Of a stretch of 64,000 bases of DNA, positions 44,543 to 53,363 are shown piece by piece (within the stretch, counting starts at the first letter, position 1; each line of letters opens with the position of its first letter). The stretch covers positions 620,001 through 684,000 of the forward strand of contig NZ_JAFVLN010000001.1 of the NCBI RefSeq assembly GCF_017377775.1, read 5' to 3'. The translations under genes and the position numbers were made by a program. The DNA comes from Streptomyces sp. VRA16 Mangrove soil (GTDB taxonomy: Bacteria > Actinomycetota > Actinomycetes > Streptomycetales > Streptomycetaceae). Under the pieces are notes generated by a model. The model was not told where the DNA came from, made no database searches, and saw only the letters and a list, made by a program, of their open reading frames with translations.

Positions 44543-45637
44543 TCAGACCGAACGGTGGTACTGGTCCGGCACGTGCACATCGGCGCCGAGTTCGCGCGCC
44601 GCGTGGCGGGCGAACGACGGGTCGCGCAGCAGCTCACGGCCGAGCAGCACGGCGTCCGCCTCGCCGTCGACGATGATCTTCTCGGCCTGCTGGGTCTCGG
44701 TGATCAGGCCGACCGCCGCGGTGGGCACTCCGGCCTCGGTGCGGACGCGGGCCGCGAACGGAACCTGGTAGCCGGGCTCGACCGGGATGCGGACGCCGGA
44801 GGCGTTGCCGCCCGTGGACACGTCGATCAGGTCCACGCCGTGCGCCTGCAGCTCGGTGGCGAAGCGGACGGTGTCGTCGGCGCTCCAGCCCTCGCCGTCC
44901 GCCAGCCAGTCGGTCGCGGAGATCCGGAAGAACAGCGGCAGCTCGTCGGGCCACACGGCGCGCACGGCGTCGACGACCTCCAGGGCGAACCGGGTGCGGT
45001 TCTCGTACGAGCCGCCGTACTCGTCGGTGCGCCGGTTGGAGTGCGGCGAGAGGAACTGCCCGATGAGATAGCCGTGGGCGCCGTGGATCTCGGCGACCTC
45101 GAAGCCGGCGTCCAGTGCCCGGCGCGCGGCGTCGGCGAACTGGACGACGATCGCCTTGATGCCGTCGATGGTCAGCTCGGTCGGCGCCGGGTGCTGCTCG
45201 TCGAAGGCGATCGGGCTGGGCGCCACGGCCTGCCAGCCGTGCGCGTCCGGGCCGACCGGCGCGCCGCCCTTCCAGGGGCGGTCGGTCGACGCCTTGCGGC
45301 CCGCGTGCCCGAGCTGAATGCCCGCCACGGTGTTCTGCGACTTCAGGAACGCGGTGATCCGGCGGAACGCATCGACCTGGGCGTCGTTCCAGATGCCGAG
45401 GTCGTACGGGGAGATCCGGCCCTCGGGGCTGACCGCCGTCGCCTCGACGATGATCAGGCCGGTGCCCCCGACGGCGCGTGCGCCGTAGTGCTGGAAGTGC
45501 CAGTCGTGCGGCACACCGGCGAGCGGTCCCTCGGGGGCGGCGCTGTACTGGCACATCGGCGGCATCCAGACCCGGTTCGGGACGGTCAGCGACCGCAGGG
45601 TGTAGGGCTCGAACAGCGCGCTCACGGCGGACTCCAT
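44543..45637 (-). CDS. Old Yellow Enzyme-family NADH:flavin oxidoreductase
   Basis: The 364-residue protein matches the YqjM-like OYE class: NRVWMPPMCQYSA with the cysteine near FMN, IQLGHAGRKAS carrying an active-site histidine, EIHGAHGYLIGQFLSPHSNRRTD, DVSTGG and VLLGRELLRDP. It reduces activated C=C bonds with NAD(P)H and FMN. It is divergent from an ArsR-type gene, and two TACGA-type palindromes lie between them. Confidence 0.92.
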   Translation of the reverse strand: MESAVSALFEPYTLRSLTVPNRVWMPPMCQYSAAPEGPLAGVPHDWHFQHYGARAVGGTGLIIVEATAVSPEGRISPYDLGIWNDAQVDAFRRITAFLKSQNTVAGIQLGHAGRKASTDRPWKGGAPVGPDAHGWQAVAPSPIAFDEQHPAPTELTIDGIKAIVVQFADAARRALDAGFEVAEIHGAHGYLIGQFLSPHSNRRTDEYGGSYENRTRFALEVVDAVRAVWPDELPLFFRISATDWLADGEGWSADDTVRFATELQAHGVDLIDVSTGGNASGVRIPVEPGYQVPFAARVRTEAGVPTAAVGLITETQQAEKIIVDGEADAVLLGRELLRDPSFARHAARELGADVHVPDQYHRSV

Positions 45638-45663
45638 TCGGAAAGGCTCGACTGCTTCCCTCG

Positions 45664-45713
45664 TACGATAGGCATCGTAGTACGGCAGCTGTCAAACTAC
45701 GAGAGTTCTCGTA
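45664..45713. promoter_or_regulatory. Twin palindromic operators between OYE and ArsR genes
   Basis: TACGAT-AGGC-ATCGTA (45664-45679) and TACGAG-AGTT-CTCGTA (45698-45713) are two perfect 6-4-6 inverted repeats, 34 bases apart from start to start. They share the consensus TACGAK-N4-MTCGTA. They lie in the divergent promoter region and are the likely sites for the adjacent ArsR-type regulator. Confidence 0.65.
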
Positions 45714-45813
45714 CAATGAGCCAGGATCCGTACGACAGAGCGCAAGCCGTTCACGAAGAGCGCGCACGCGCGCACGGAGCCGCCGACAGTCGTACACAAA
45801 AGGGGAAGCCGCC

Positions 45814-46188
45814 ATGTCGCCCGCAGCACCGCAGGCCACTGCAAGCCGCACGCTCGCGCACCCGGCTCGCGAGGAGATCCGTCTCGAAGCGGTGCTGCAC
45901 GCGCTCTCCGACCCGATGCGGCTCGCGGTCGTGCGGGAGATGGCGACCGCGCGGAGCGCCGAGCTGTCCTGCTCGTACTTCGACCTGCCCGTCACCAAGT
46001 CGACGTCCACGCACCACTTCCGGGTGCTGCGGGAGAGCGGTGTGATCGAGCAGGTCTACCGGGGCACCGCCAAGCTGAACGCGTTGCGCAGGGCCGATCT
46101 GGACGCGCTGTTCCCGGGGCTCCTGGACAGTGTCCTGGCCGCGGCCGCCCGGCAGGCGGAGCGCCTCGGCGCCGTCGCGGACGCCTGA
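45814..46188 (+). CDS. ArsR-family helix-turn-helix regulator
   Basis: The 124-residue protein has an ArsR winged helix (LEAVLHALSDPMRLAVVREM, then FDLPVTKSTSTHHFRVLRESGVIEQV). No metal-binding cysteine pair of the ELCVCDL type is seen; the single cysteine in AELSCSYF could be a redox sensor. It likely represses the divergent OYE gene. ATG 45814 follows AAGGGGAAG. Confidence 0.88.
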   Translation: MSPAAPQATASRTLAHPAREEIRLEAVLHALSDPMRLAVVREMATARSAELSCSYFDLPVTKSTSTHHFRVLRESGVIEQVYRGTAKLNALRRADLDALFPGLLDSVLAAAARQAERLGAVADA

Positions 46189-46192
46189 ACAT

Positions 46193-46228
46193 GCGCGGGG
46201 CGGGCCCTGTGCAGGGCCTGCCCCGATG
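46193..46228. terminator. Bidirectional terminator hairpin
   Basis: GGGGCGGGCCCTG and CAGGGCCTGCCCC (46197-46224) form a 13-bp stem with one mismatch between the convergent ArsR and NCS2 genes. Confidence 0.65.
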
Positions 46229-46238
46229 TGTTCCGTGC

Positions 46239-47624
46239 TCACTCGGGCAGTGATGCCTCCGCGGTGCGCGCCGCCGGGGCGGGAACGATCGGCGTCACGT
46301 TCTCCTGAGCGGGCGCGTCGGCCGAACTCCGCTGCGCCGGCAGGTGGTTGAAGAGCAGGTTCAGCGCGATCGCCGTGATGCAGCCCGCGCTGATCCCGCT
46401 GTCCATCACCGTCTGGAACCAGTCGGGGAACTTCTCGTAGATCGTCGGCACGCCCACCGGCAGCACACCGAGTGCCACGGACACGGCGACCACGGTCAGA
46501 TTGCTGTTGCCCTCGAACTCCACCTTGGACAGCGTCCGCAGACCGCTGGCCGCGACCGTCCCGAACATCACGAGCCCGGCGCCGCCAAGCACCGGCGACG
46601 GGATCGCGGCGATCACCGCGCCCAGCTTCGGCAGCAGTCCGAGCACCACGAGAATGCCGCCCGCGACGGCCACGACCCAGCGGCTGCGCACCTTCGTCAT
46701 GCCGACCAGACCGACGTTCTGGGCGAACGCCGTGTACGGGAAGGTGTTGAAGACACCGCCGAGCACCGTCGAGAAGCCGTCCGCGCGCAGTCCGTCGGCC
46801 AGGGAGCGCCGGTCCACCGGACGCTCCGTCATCTCGCCGACCGCGATGAAGTCACCGGTCGTCTCGGTCATGGTTACCAAAGCTACGATCAACATGCTGA
46901 CGATGGCCGCGCCGTGGAACTCCGGCGCCCCGAAGTGGAACGGTGTGCTGATCCCCACCCAGTCCGCGTCCCCGACCGCGCCGAAGTCCGTGAACCCGGT
47001 CGGTATCGCCACCGCCGTGCCGACCACGATGCCGAGCAGCACCGCGACCCGGCTCAGCGCGGGCGGCGCGAACCGCTGCACCGCGAGGACCAGCACCAGC
47101 ACGAACGCGGCGAGCGCGATGTTCTTGGGCGCCCCGAAGTCCTTCGCTCCGGCGCCACCGGCCGCCCAGGTGCCCGCGGTCGGCAGCAGCGAGAGCCCGA
47201 TGATCAGGATCACCGTGCCCGTCACCAGCGGCGGGAAGAACCGCAGCAGCCGTCCGAAGACCGGCGCGAGCAGCATCATCGCGAGCCCCGCGACGATCAC
47301 CGCGCCGTAGATGGCGGGCAGTCCGCCCCCGGTCGTACCGATCAGCACCATCGGCGAGACCGCCGCGAACGTACAGCCCTGCACGATGGGCAGCCGGATG
47401 CCGAAGCGCCACGCGCCGATGCACTGGATCAGGGTCGCGATACCGCACACCAGTAGATCGGCGGTGATCAGATACGCGAGATCGGCGGCCGACAGCTTCA
47501 TCGCGCCGCCCACGATCAGCGGCACGGCGACCGCGCCCGCGTACATCGCGAGCACGTGCTGCAGCCCGAACGCCGCCAACTGGCGTACGGGTGGAACCTC
47601 GTCGACCGGGTGTGTCTGTGGCAT
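46239..47624 (-). CDS. NCS2-family nucleobase:cation symporter (uracil/xanthine/urate permease)
   Basis: The 461-residue protein has about 14 helices and NCS2 motifs: LQHVLAMYAGAVAVPLIVG near the start, PIVQGCTFAAVSPM, the signature ETTGDFIAVGE with its substrate-binding glutamate, and FNTFPYTAFAQNVGLVGMTKVRSR. It imports xanthine, urate or uracil. ATG 47624 follows TTGGAGCAC. No regulator is adjacent. AAACGTTT lies 72 bases upstream. Confidence 0.9.
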   Translation of the reverse strand: MPQTHPVDEVPPVRQLAAFGLQHVLAMYAGAVAVPLIVGGAMKLSAADLAYLITADLLVCGIATLIQCIGAWRFGIRLPIVQGCTFAAVSPMVLIGTTGGGLPAIYGAVIVAGLAMMLLAPVFGRLLRFFPPLVTGTVILIIGLSLLPTAGTWAAGGAGAKDFGAPKNIALAAFVLVLVLAVQRFAPPALSRVAVLLGIVVGTAVAIPTGFTDFGAVGDADWVGISTPFHFGAPEFHGAAIVSMLIVALVTMTETTGDFIAVGEMTERPVDRRSLADGLRADGFSTVLGGVFNTFPYTAFAQNVGLVGMTKVRSRWVVAVAGGILVVLGLLPKLGAVIAAIPSPVLGGAGLVMFGTVAASGLRTLSKVEFEGNSNLTVVAVSVALGVLPVGVPTIYEKFPDWFQTVMDSGISAGCITAIALNLLFNHLPAQRSSADAPAQENVTPIVPAPAARTAEASLPE

Positions 47625-47695
47625 GCGTGCTCCAAGGCCAGGGGAGTCCCGGGGGGACTGCGGGAGGGGCGGCAGCACGAGACCGTAATCGGCTT

Positions 47696-47703
47696 AAACG
47701 TTT
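47696..47703. promoter_or_regulatory. AAACGTTT palindrome upstream of the NCS2 permease
   Basis: An 8-base perfect palindrome in a short AT-rich stretch between the permease start and the end of the ferredoxin-NADP reductase gene. AACGTT-centred sites are typical of LacI-type repressors. Its use here is a guess. Confidence 0.25.
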
Positions 47704-47761
47704 TGTTGATTGCGGGTGTGTTGCCGGGATGTGTCGCGGCCTGCGTTGTGCGGGAGATCGC

Positions 47762-49105
47762 CTACGACACGACGCCGGCCGCGCCCAACAGCCCCGCCCA
47801 GTCGGGGATCTTGACGGAGCCGCGCCCGAGCGCATGCCCCAACTCCGCCTCGGCCCGCTCGATCGCGAGCCACCCCGCCCACGGAACGGGCCGCATCCCG
47901 GCGGCGACGAGCGCGTCCAGCGGATCCCGTGCCGGTTCCTTGCGTACGAGCACGGAGGCGTCGTCCAGCAGCGAGTTCACCGTCTCCTTGGCGCACGGGC
48001 GATTGGTGCCGATGACTCCGGTGGGCCCGCGCTTGATCCACCCCGCGACGTACTCGCCGGGCGACACGCGCCCCTCGCGCAGCACCCGCCCCGCCAGATG
48101 CGGCACGGTTCCGTGGCCCGCGTCGAACGGCAGCCCGGCCGGCGGCACTCCGCGATATCCCACCGAGCGCAGCACCAGCTCCGCGCCGATCTCCTGGTAC
48201 ATGCCCGTACCGGTCACCGACCCGTGCCCGTCGGGCCGGGTCCGCTCGAACCGCACCCCGGCGACCCGGCCGTCGCGCCCGACGATCTCCACGGGCCGCA
48301 GGAAGAACCGCAGATGGATCCGGCGCCCCTGTTTCTCCGGCGGCTGCGCGGCCCAGGTCCGCAGCACCTCCACGTTCCGCCGGGGCGCGGCGGGCAGCGC
48401 GGAGGGCTCCAGGTAGGCCGGATCGAGCGCCAACTCCTGCTCGTCCAGGACGATTTCGGTGTCCGGCAGGGACCCCAGCTCGCGCAGCTCCTTGGTGGTG
48501 AAGCGGGCCTGGGATGGGCCGCGCCGCCCCACCATGTAGATGTCCCGGACCTCGCTGGCGCCGAGGGTCGCGAGCGCCGCCTGCGGCATGTCGGTGGGGG
48601 AGAGCTCGGCAGCGCCGCGGGCCAGCATTCGCGTCACGTCGACAGCGACATTGCCGACGCCGATGGCGACGGCCGAGCGCACCCCGCGCACGAACCCGCC
48701 GTCCCGTGCGTCCGGGTGCGCGCTGTACCAGGCCACGAAGTCCGTCGCGGACCAACTGCCCGTGAGGTCCTCGCCCGGCACGTCGAGGCGGCGGTCGGCC
48801 GCGGCACCCACGCAGTACACCACCGCGTCGTAGAGCCGGAGAAGTTCGGCGGGCGGCAGTGCGGGCCCGACCTCGACACCGCCCAGGAAACGCACCCGCT
48901 CGTCCTCCAGCACCGCGCGCAGATTCCCCTGGAGCGACTTGATCTTCTCGTGGTCGGGCGCCACGCCGTACCGCACCAGGCCGTAGGGGCAGGGCAGCCG
49001 GTCGAGGACGTCGACCCGGACGTCCGGGACGCGCTGCTGCTGTACGAGGCACTGGGCGGTGTAGACCCCGCTGGGCCCTGATCCGACGACGGCGATGTGC
49101 GGCAC
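47762..49105 (-). CDS. Ferredoxin/adrenodoxin-type NADP+ reductase (FprA-like)
   Basis: The 447-residue flavoprotein has an FAD-binding VVGSGPSGVYTAQCL at the N-terminus, DRLPCPYGLVRYGVAPDHEKIK (adrenodoxin reductase signature), an NADP-binding IGVGNVAVDVTRML, VGRRGPSQARFTTKELREL, and WIKRGPTGVIGTN in the C-terminal FAD part. It passes electrons between NADPH and ferredoxin. GTG 49105 follows GGAAGGAG. It could supply electrons to P450 or NOS systems, but nothing in the context shows this. Confidence 0.9.
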   Translation of the reverse strand: MPHIAVVGSGPSGVYTAQCLVQQQRVPDVRVDVLDRLPCPYGLVRYGVAPDHEKIKSLQGNLRAVLEDERVRFLGGVEVGPALPPAELLRLYDAVVYCVGAAADRRLDVPGEDLTGSWSATDFVAWYSAHPDARDGGFVRGVRSAVAIGVGNVAVDVTRMLARGAAELSPTDMPQAALATLGASEVRDIYMVGRRGPSQARFTTKELRELGSLPDTEIVLDEQELALDPAYLEPSALPAAPRRNVEVLRTWAAQPPEKQGRRIHLRFFLRPVEIVGRDGRVAGVRFERTRPDGHGSVTGTGMYQEIGAELVLRSVGYRGVPPAGLPFDAGHGTVPHLAGRVLREGRVSPGEYVAGWIKRGPTGVIGTNRPCAKETVNSLLDDASVLVRKEPARDPLDALVAAGMRPVPWAGWLAIERAEAELGHALGRGSVKIPDWAGLLGAAGVVS

Positions 49106-49282
49106 GGGCGGCTCCTTCCGCTGGTGCTGCGCTGATGTGTCTCAGCATGGCACCGTGCGCCGGGCGGGGGGAGGGGCACGCGGGGTGCGGGTGCGCGAGG
49201 GCTCAGAAGGCTCAGAGGGATCCGCGGGATCCCTCTGCGCGCCATCAGTGACCAAATGTGATCAGCGGGTTACGGTTCGCGA

Positions 49283-49852
49283 GTGCAGGAGATTCCAATC
49301 TTCGACATTACTGATCATTTTCGACCGGACAGTGCTGTCCCTGCAGCGCCGCGGCGGCAGATCCAGGGGCCCGAACCGGCGGCGGGCGGCTCCTGGGCGC
49401 CGGATGCGAACGAGTTCCTCCCGCCGTGGCGCCGCATCCGGCTCACCTTCGACAACGGCGCCCACGTCGACGTCCTCACCCTCGTCCCCGACGATCCCGC
49501 CCCCGGTGCGGATCTGTGGGCCAGGCCGCCGCTCTCCCCCGACACCTGCGCGCTCGGCGGTGACCGCGGCGCGGACCCGGACCCGCGCGGCCCGGACCTC
49601 GCCGCCCCTGACCCCGCACCCCAGCGCGCCGTGGCGCGGGACGCGACGGGCCGCCGCGCCCGTCCGTCGTGGCCGCGCGGCGCCGAGGGCCGCCGGAGCG
49701 TCGCGCAGACCTACCGCGCGGCCCAGAGCGAGGGCCGTGACCCGGTCCTCGCGGTGATGTGGGCGACGGGCCGCAGCCGCCGCAGATCGCTGCGCATGAT
49801 CGCCGCGGCCCGGGACGCGGGCTTCCTGGCGCCGCGCCACAACAGGCGGTGA
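49283..49852 (+). CDS. Hypothetical protein, DUF6214-like
   Basis: The 189-residue protein has no signal or membrane helix. The middle is proline- and aspartate-rich and low-complexity. The C-terminus (TYRAAQSEGRDPVLAVMWATG, then SRRRSLRMIAAARDAGFLAPRH) is strongly helical and typical of a Streptomyces-specific family that I recall as DUF6214. Function unknown. The first codons precede a short strand-rich segment (RIRLTFDNGAHVDVLTLVPD). Confidence 0.6.
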   Translation: MQEIPIFDITDHFRPDSAVPAAPRRQIQGPEPAAGGSWAPDANEFLPPWRRIRLTFDNGAHVDVLTLVPDDPAPGADLWARPPLSPDTCALGGDRGADPDPRGPDLAAPDPAPQRAVARDATGRRARPSWPRGAEGRRSVAQTYRAAQSEGRDPVLAVMWATGRSRRRSLRMIAAARDAGFLAPRHNRR

Positions 49853-49857
49853 GCCGG

Positions 49858-49882
49858 CCGGTGCCCCGGCCCGGGGCACCGG
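49858..49882. terminator. Hairpin between DUF6214-like and DUF305 genes
   Basis: CCGGTGCCCC and GGGGCACCGG form a perfect 10-bp stem with a GGCCC loop, between two convergent stops (49852 and 49889). Confidence 0.7.
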
Positions 49883-49888
49883 ACTCGG

Positions 49889-50557
49889 TCAGGACATCTC
49901 GCGCATCCGGGAGATCTCCGCGGTCTGCTGCGCGATCACGTCGTCCGCCATCTCCTCGACGACCACGTCGTTGCCGTCGCTCTTCACCTCCGTGGCCATC
50001 GTCACCGCCCCCTGGTGATGCGTGATCATCAGCTTCAGGAACAGCTCGTCGAACGCCGCGCCCCGCGCCTCCCGCAGGCTCTTCAGCTGCGCCTCGGTCG
50101 CCATCCCCGGCATGGCCTCGTGTGCCGCGTGTCCCGAAGGGGCCTCCTGCTTCTTGTACTTCTTCAACCACCCGCGCATCGTGTCGATCTCGGGCCCTTG
50201 GGCCGCGGTGATCCGCTCGGCGAGCCGTTTCACCTGCTCCGACTCGGCCCGTTTCGGGGCCAGTTCGGTCATCGACAGCGCCTGTTCGTGGTGGAGGATC
50301 ATCATCTGCGCGTAGCTGACATCGGCCGAGTTGGGCCGGTCGTCGGCCCCGCGCTCCTGCGCGTCGCGCGCCGACAGGGTCTCCGCGGCCTCACCCGGCT
50401 TGCCCGGCGCGATCACCGAAGGCCCGCTGGAGCCAGGGGAGTCGGCCTTCGCCCCGCCTCCCGAGTCGCACCCGGTCAACCCCAGCGCGAACACCGCGAG
50501 CAGCGCGGGCACAGCAACTTTCATTACGAGTACGTTGCCATCTGTTGATCTGTGCAT
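49889..50557 (-). CDS. DUF305 lipoprotein, ferritin-like/copper-handling type
   Basis: A lipobox (ALGLTGCDS) follows a hydrophobic stretch, so it is a predicted lipoprotein. The mature part has two DUF305 histidine motifs, MMILHHEQALSM and LMITHHQGAVTM, joined by helices, plus methionine-rich stretches. DUF305 proteins are four-helix bundles often linked to copper. Start may be ATG 50557 (222 residues) or ATG 50524; neither has a clear ribosome site. It is divergent from the LVIVD gene. Confidence 0.82.
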   Translation of the reverse strand: MHRSTDGNVLVMKVAVPALLAVFALGLTGCDSGGGAKADSPGSSGPSVIAPGKPGEAAETLSARDAQERGADDRPNSADVSYAQMMILHHEQALSMTELAPKRAESEQVKRLAERITAAQGPEIDTMRGWLKKYKKQEAPSGHAAHEAMPGMATEAQLKSLREARGAAFDELFLKLMITHHQGAVTMATEVKSDGNDVVVEEMADDVIAQQTAEISRMREMS

Positions 50558-50640
50558 GAGGAAGACGATACTCGGGGGATCCGTGAACCGTTCACGAATG
50601 AACGACGTCACCGTCAACGAGGGAGACGAGGGAGACAACA

Positions 50641-52146
50641 GTGACCCTGTTGCACAGCTCCGCCCGAACACGCCGCAGACGCCTGGGAGTTGCCACGGCG
50701 GCCGCCGGACTGCTGGCCGCCCTGCTCGCCGCGGGACCCGCGGCGGCGACCCCCGACCCCGGCGACAGATCGGCAGCACCGAAGAGCGTCTCGCAGAGCA
50801 CGCAGGCCGAGGCCGAAGAGGCGATCGCCGCCGGTGAGATACCCGGCCAGGACGAGATCGTCCACTCCGACAACATCGAGCACCTCACGAACATCCCCAA
50901 GGACGCGCTGCCCGGCACCAATTCGGACCTCGCCTTCCAGGGCAAGTACGCCTACGCGGGCAACTACGACGGCTTCCGCATCTTCGACATCAGCAACCCG
51001 AAGGCACCGAAGACGGTCGCCCAAGTGCTGTGTCCCGGCTCTCAGAACGACATCTCCGTCTCCGGGAACCTGCTCTTCCTGTCCACGGACAGCTCCCGCA
51101 GCGACAACTCCTGTGCCTCCACCACCCAGCCCGCGACCGAGAAGTCGTCGTGGGAGGGCATGAAGGTCTTCGACATCAGCGACAAGAAGAACCCGAAGTA
51201 CGTCGCCGCCGTCGAGACCGCATGCGGCTCGCACACCCACACGCTGGTCCCGGAGCGCAAGAACGTCTACGTCTACGTCTCCTCGTACTCGCCCAGCGCC
51301 GCCTTCCCCGACTGCCAGCCGCCGCACGACGGCATCTCGGTCATCAAGGTGCCGCGCCAGGCCCCCGAGAAGGCGGCCGTCGTTAACTTCCCGGTGCTCT
51401 TCCCGGGTGAGGGCGCGGACGGTGGCGGCAACCCGGGCGCGCCCACCAACCCGGGCGTGTCCAAGACCACCGGCTGCCACGACATCACGGTCCTGCCCTC
51501 CAAGGACCTCGCCGCCGGCGCCTGCATGGGCGACGGCATCCTGTTCTCCATCAAGGACCCGGAGAACCCGAAGGTCATCGACCAGGTCCAGGACAACGTG
51601 AACTTCGCGTTCTGGCACTCGGCGACCTTCAACCAGAAGGCGAACAAGGTCGTGTTCACCGACGAGCTGGGCGGCGGCGGAGCGGCCACCTGCAACGCGG
51701 CGGTCGGCCCGAACCGCGGCGCCGACGGCATCTACGACATCGTCGGCAAGGGCGACCAGCGCAAGCTCGTCTTCCGCAGCTACTACAAGATCCCGCGTCA
51801 CCAGGCCGACACCGAGAACTGCGTCGCGCACAACGGCTCGCTGATCCCGGTCAAGGGCAAGGACCTCATGGTCCAGGCCTGGTACCAGGGCGGCGTCTCG
51901 GTCTGGGACTTCACCGACTCCGCCGAGCCGAAGGAGATCGCCTACTTCGAGCGCGGTCCGCTGACCACCGACGCGCTGCAGGTCGGCGGCTCCTGGTCGG
52001 CGTACTACTACAACGGCTACATCTACTCCAACGACATCGCCAAGGGCTTCGACGTCCTGAAGCTCAGCGACCGGCGTACGGATCCGGCCCAGCGGATCCG
52101 CATGGACGAGCTCAACGTCCAGACGCAGCCGGACTACTTCGACTGA
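50641..52146 (+). CDS. Secreted LVIVD-repeat beta-propeller protein
   Basis: The 501-residue protein has a signal peptide (ARTRRRRLG, hydrophobic core, cleavage after AAA near residue 37). The mature part has LVIVD-like repeats (YAYAGNYDGFRIFDISNPKAP, MKVFDISDKKNPKYV, ILFSIKDPENPKVID, VSVWDFTDSAEPKEIAYF). It is a secreted beta-propeller of unknown ligand. GTG 50641 follows a GGGAGAC-type site. It overlaps the opposing TetR gene by 13 bases. Confidence 0.85.
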   Translation: MTLLHSSARTRRRRLGVATAAAGLLAALLAAGPAAATPDPGDRSAAPKSVSQSTQAEAEEAIAAGEIPGQDEIVHSDNIEHLTNIPKDALPGTNSDLAFQGKYAYAGNYDGFRIFDISNPKAPKTVAQVLCPGSQNDISVSGNLLFLSTDSSRSDNSCASTTQPATEKSSWEGMKVFDISDKKNPKYVAAVETACGSHTHTLVPERKNVYVYVSSYSPSAAFPDCQPPHDGISVIKVPRQAPEKAAVVNFPVLFPGEGADGGGNPGAPTNPGVSKTTGCHDITVLPSKDLAAGACMGDGILFSIKDPENPKVIDQVQDNVNFAFWHSATFNQKANKVVFTDELGGGGAATCNAAVGPNRGADGIYDIVGKGDQRKLVFRSYYKIPRHQADTENCVAHNGSLIPVKGKDLMVQAWYQGGVSVWDFTDSAEPKEIAYFERGPLTTDALQVGGSWSAYYYNGYIYSNDIAKGFDVLKLSDRRTDPAQRIRMDELNVQTQPDYFD

Positions 52147-52853
52147 GGCGCCCGGCCGTCCGGTCCGCCGGGCGGCCGCAGCGGCTCGAAGTACCGTGAG
52201 AAATCGGCCACTCGGCCGTGAGCGGGACTCTCGTCGGACGACGGATCGGTGCCGTCGTCCGGCGGGAAGCCCAACTCCGAGGCGAGCCCGTACCGTTGGA
52301 ACAGCTCGGCGCGCAGGGTCACCACCGGCATCGGTGCCCCCGGCACCAGCGCGGAGAAGACCGCGCCCATCAGCAGGGCCCGCAGCAGCGGATAGTCCCG
52401 GTCGACGTCGAGCGTCCCGTGCCGCAGGACGGTGTCGCGCAGCAGCGCCGCGAGCCGCTGCTGCTCGGGGCACTGCACGAACCCCTCCGCCTGGAGGATT
52501 CCGGCCATGTGCGTGCGCATCAGCACCGGCTGGTCGCGGGCGAGTCCGAGGATCGCGTCGATGGCGCGGGCGAGCCGCTCGTCGCCGTCGTCGGCGGAGG
52601 GCCGCGGCTCCCGCTCCAGGGCCTCCTCCAGCGTGCGGTTCATCAGCCGGTGCACGGCCGACTGCAGCAGCTGCCGCTTGCCGGGGAAGTAGTACGAGAC
52701 GAGTCCGCGGGCGGAACCGGCCCGGTCCGCGATGTCGCCGAGGGTCGTCGCGTCGTACCCACGCTCCCCGACGAGCTCCAGCGTCGCCTGCAGGAGCCGC
52801 TCGCGGGAACGTCGGCGCAACTCCTCATTGACCGATGCGCTCCTGGGGGACAT
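52134..52853 (-). CDS. TetR-family transcriptional regulator
   Basis: The 239-residue protein has an N-terminal TetR helix-turn-helix (RERLLQATLELVGERGYDATTLGDIADRAG, then GLVSYYFPGKRQLL), followed by the all-helical ligand domain. ATG 52853 follows AGGAGAT. A 21-base palindrome sits right upstream, over the probable transcription start, indicating self-repression. No target gene is obvious: the downstream side is a convergent gene and the upstream side lacks a clear one. Confidence 0.9.
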   Translation of the reverse strand: MSPRSASVNEELRRRSRERLLQATLELVGERGYDATTLGDIADRAGSARGLVSYYFPGKRQLLQSAVHRLMNRTLEEALEREPRPSADDGDERLARAIDAILGLARDQPVLMRTHMAGILQAEGFVQCPEQQRLAALLRDTVLRHGTLDVDRDYPLLRALLMGAVFSALVPGAPMPVVTLRAELFQRYGLASELGFPPDDGTDPSSDESPAHGRVADFSRYFEPLRPPGGPDGRAPQSK

Positions 52854-52866
52854 TCTTATCTCCTGC

Positions 52867-52887
52867 GTTGACTGGCTCCCAGCCAAC
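52867..52887. promoter_or_regulatory. TetR operator candidate over its own promoter
   Basis: GTTGACTGG-CTC-CCAGCCAAC is an inverted repeat of 9-bp arms with one mismatch. On the minus strand TATAGT (52886-52891) overlaps its upstream edge as a possible -10 box, so bound TetR would block its own transcription. Confidence 0.55.
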
Positions 52888-53363
52888 TATACTCAGCGCG
52901 TCCCGGCCACCGGCCCTTCGGTGCGGTGCGCGGGGTGGACCGGCCGTATTCGGGCGACGCGGGGGATCGTCCGAGTACGGCCGTGTTCGTGGACCGGGTC
53001 CCGGGCGGTGTCGGCGCTGCCCGGGACCTGTTCGTGTGCTGCTACGAGCTCAAGGCCGAGCGCGGCCTGGCCTTCACCGCCATCACCCGCACCCTCATCT
53101 CGTACCGCCGCCTGCAGGCGTGAGCACGGGCCGATTGCTTGAGGGCGACCCGACTTCGCCTCCCCGGGGCATCGGCCAGCTCAATAATCCGTGGCTCCAG
53201 GAGGGGGTTTCATGGAACTCTGAATCAACCAGGACGGCGACGCCATCGACCAGGGCATGAGGACCGAATTGCTTGGCGCCGTCGAGAACGCAGTGCGCTC
53301 ATGCCTGCGCGCTCGACCTTTGACGCCAGCAACCCTGTGAAACTCAAGTGGAAAGGACCTCGC
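52888..53363. other. Region without a recognisable gene, with a possible small frame
   Basis: A plus-strand frame ending at 53123 (ELKAERGLAFTAITRTLISY) has a coding-like look but no recognised family or ribosome site, and may be a fragment. The rest up to 53363 has lower GC and short broken frames. It is the left edge of the phage-like/tRNA segment. No attachment-site duplicate of the tRNA-Arg end was found here by eye. Confidence 0.35.

Noticed and set aside
52926..53123. 65-codon plus-strand frame
   Set aside because: No ribosome site and no recognised family; possible fragment only, so described under the intergenic region.
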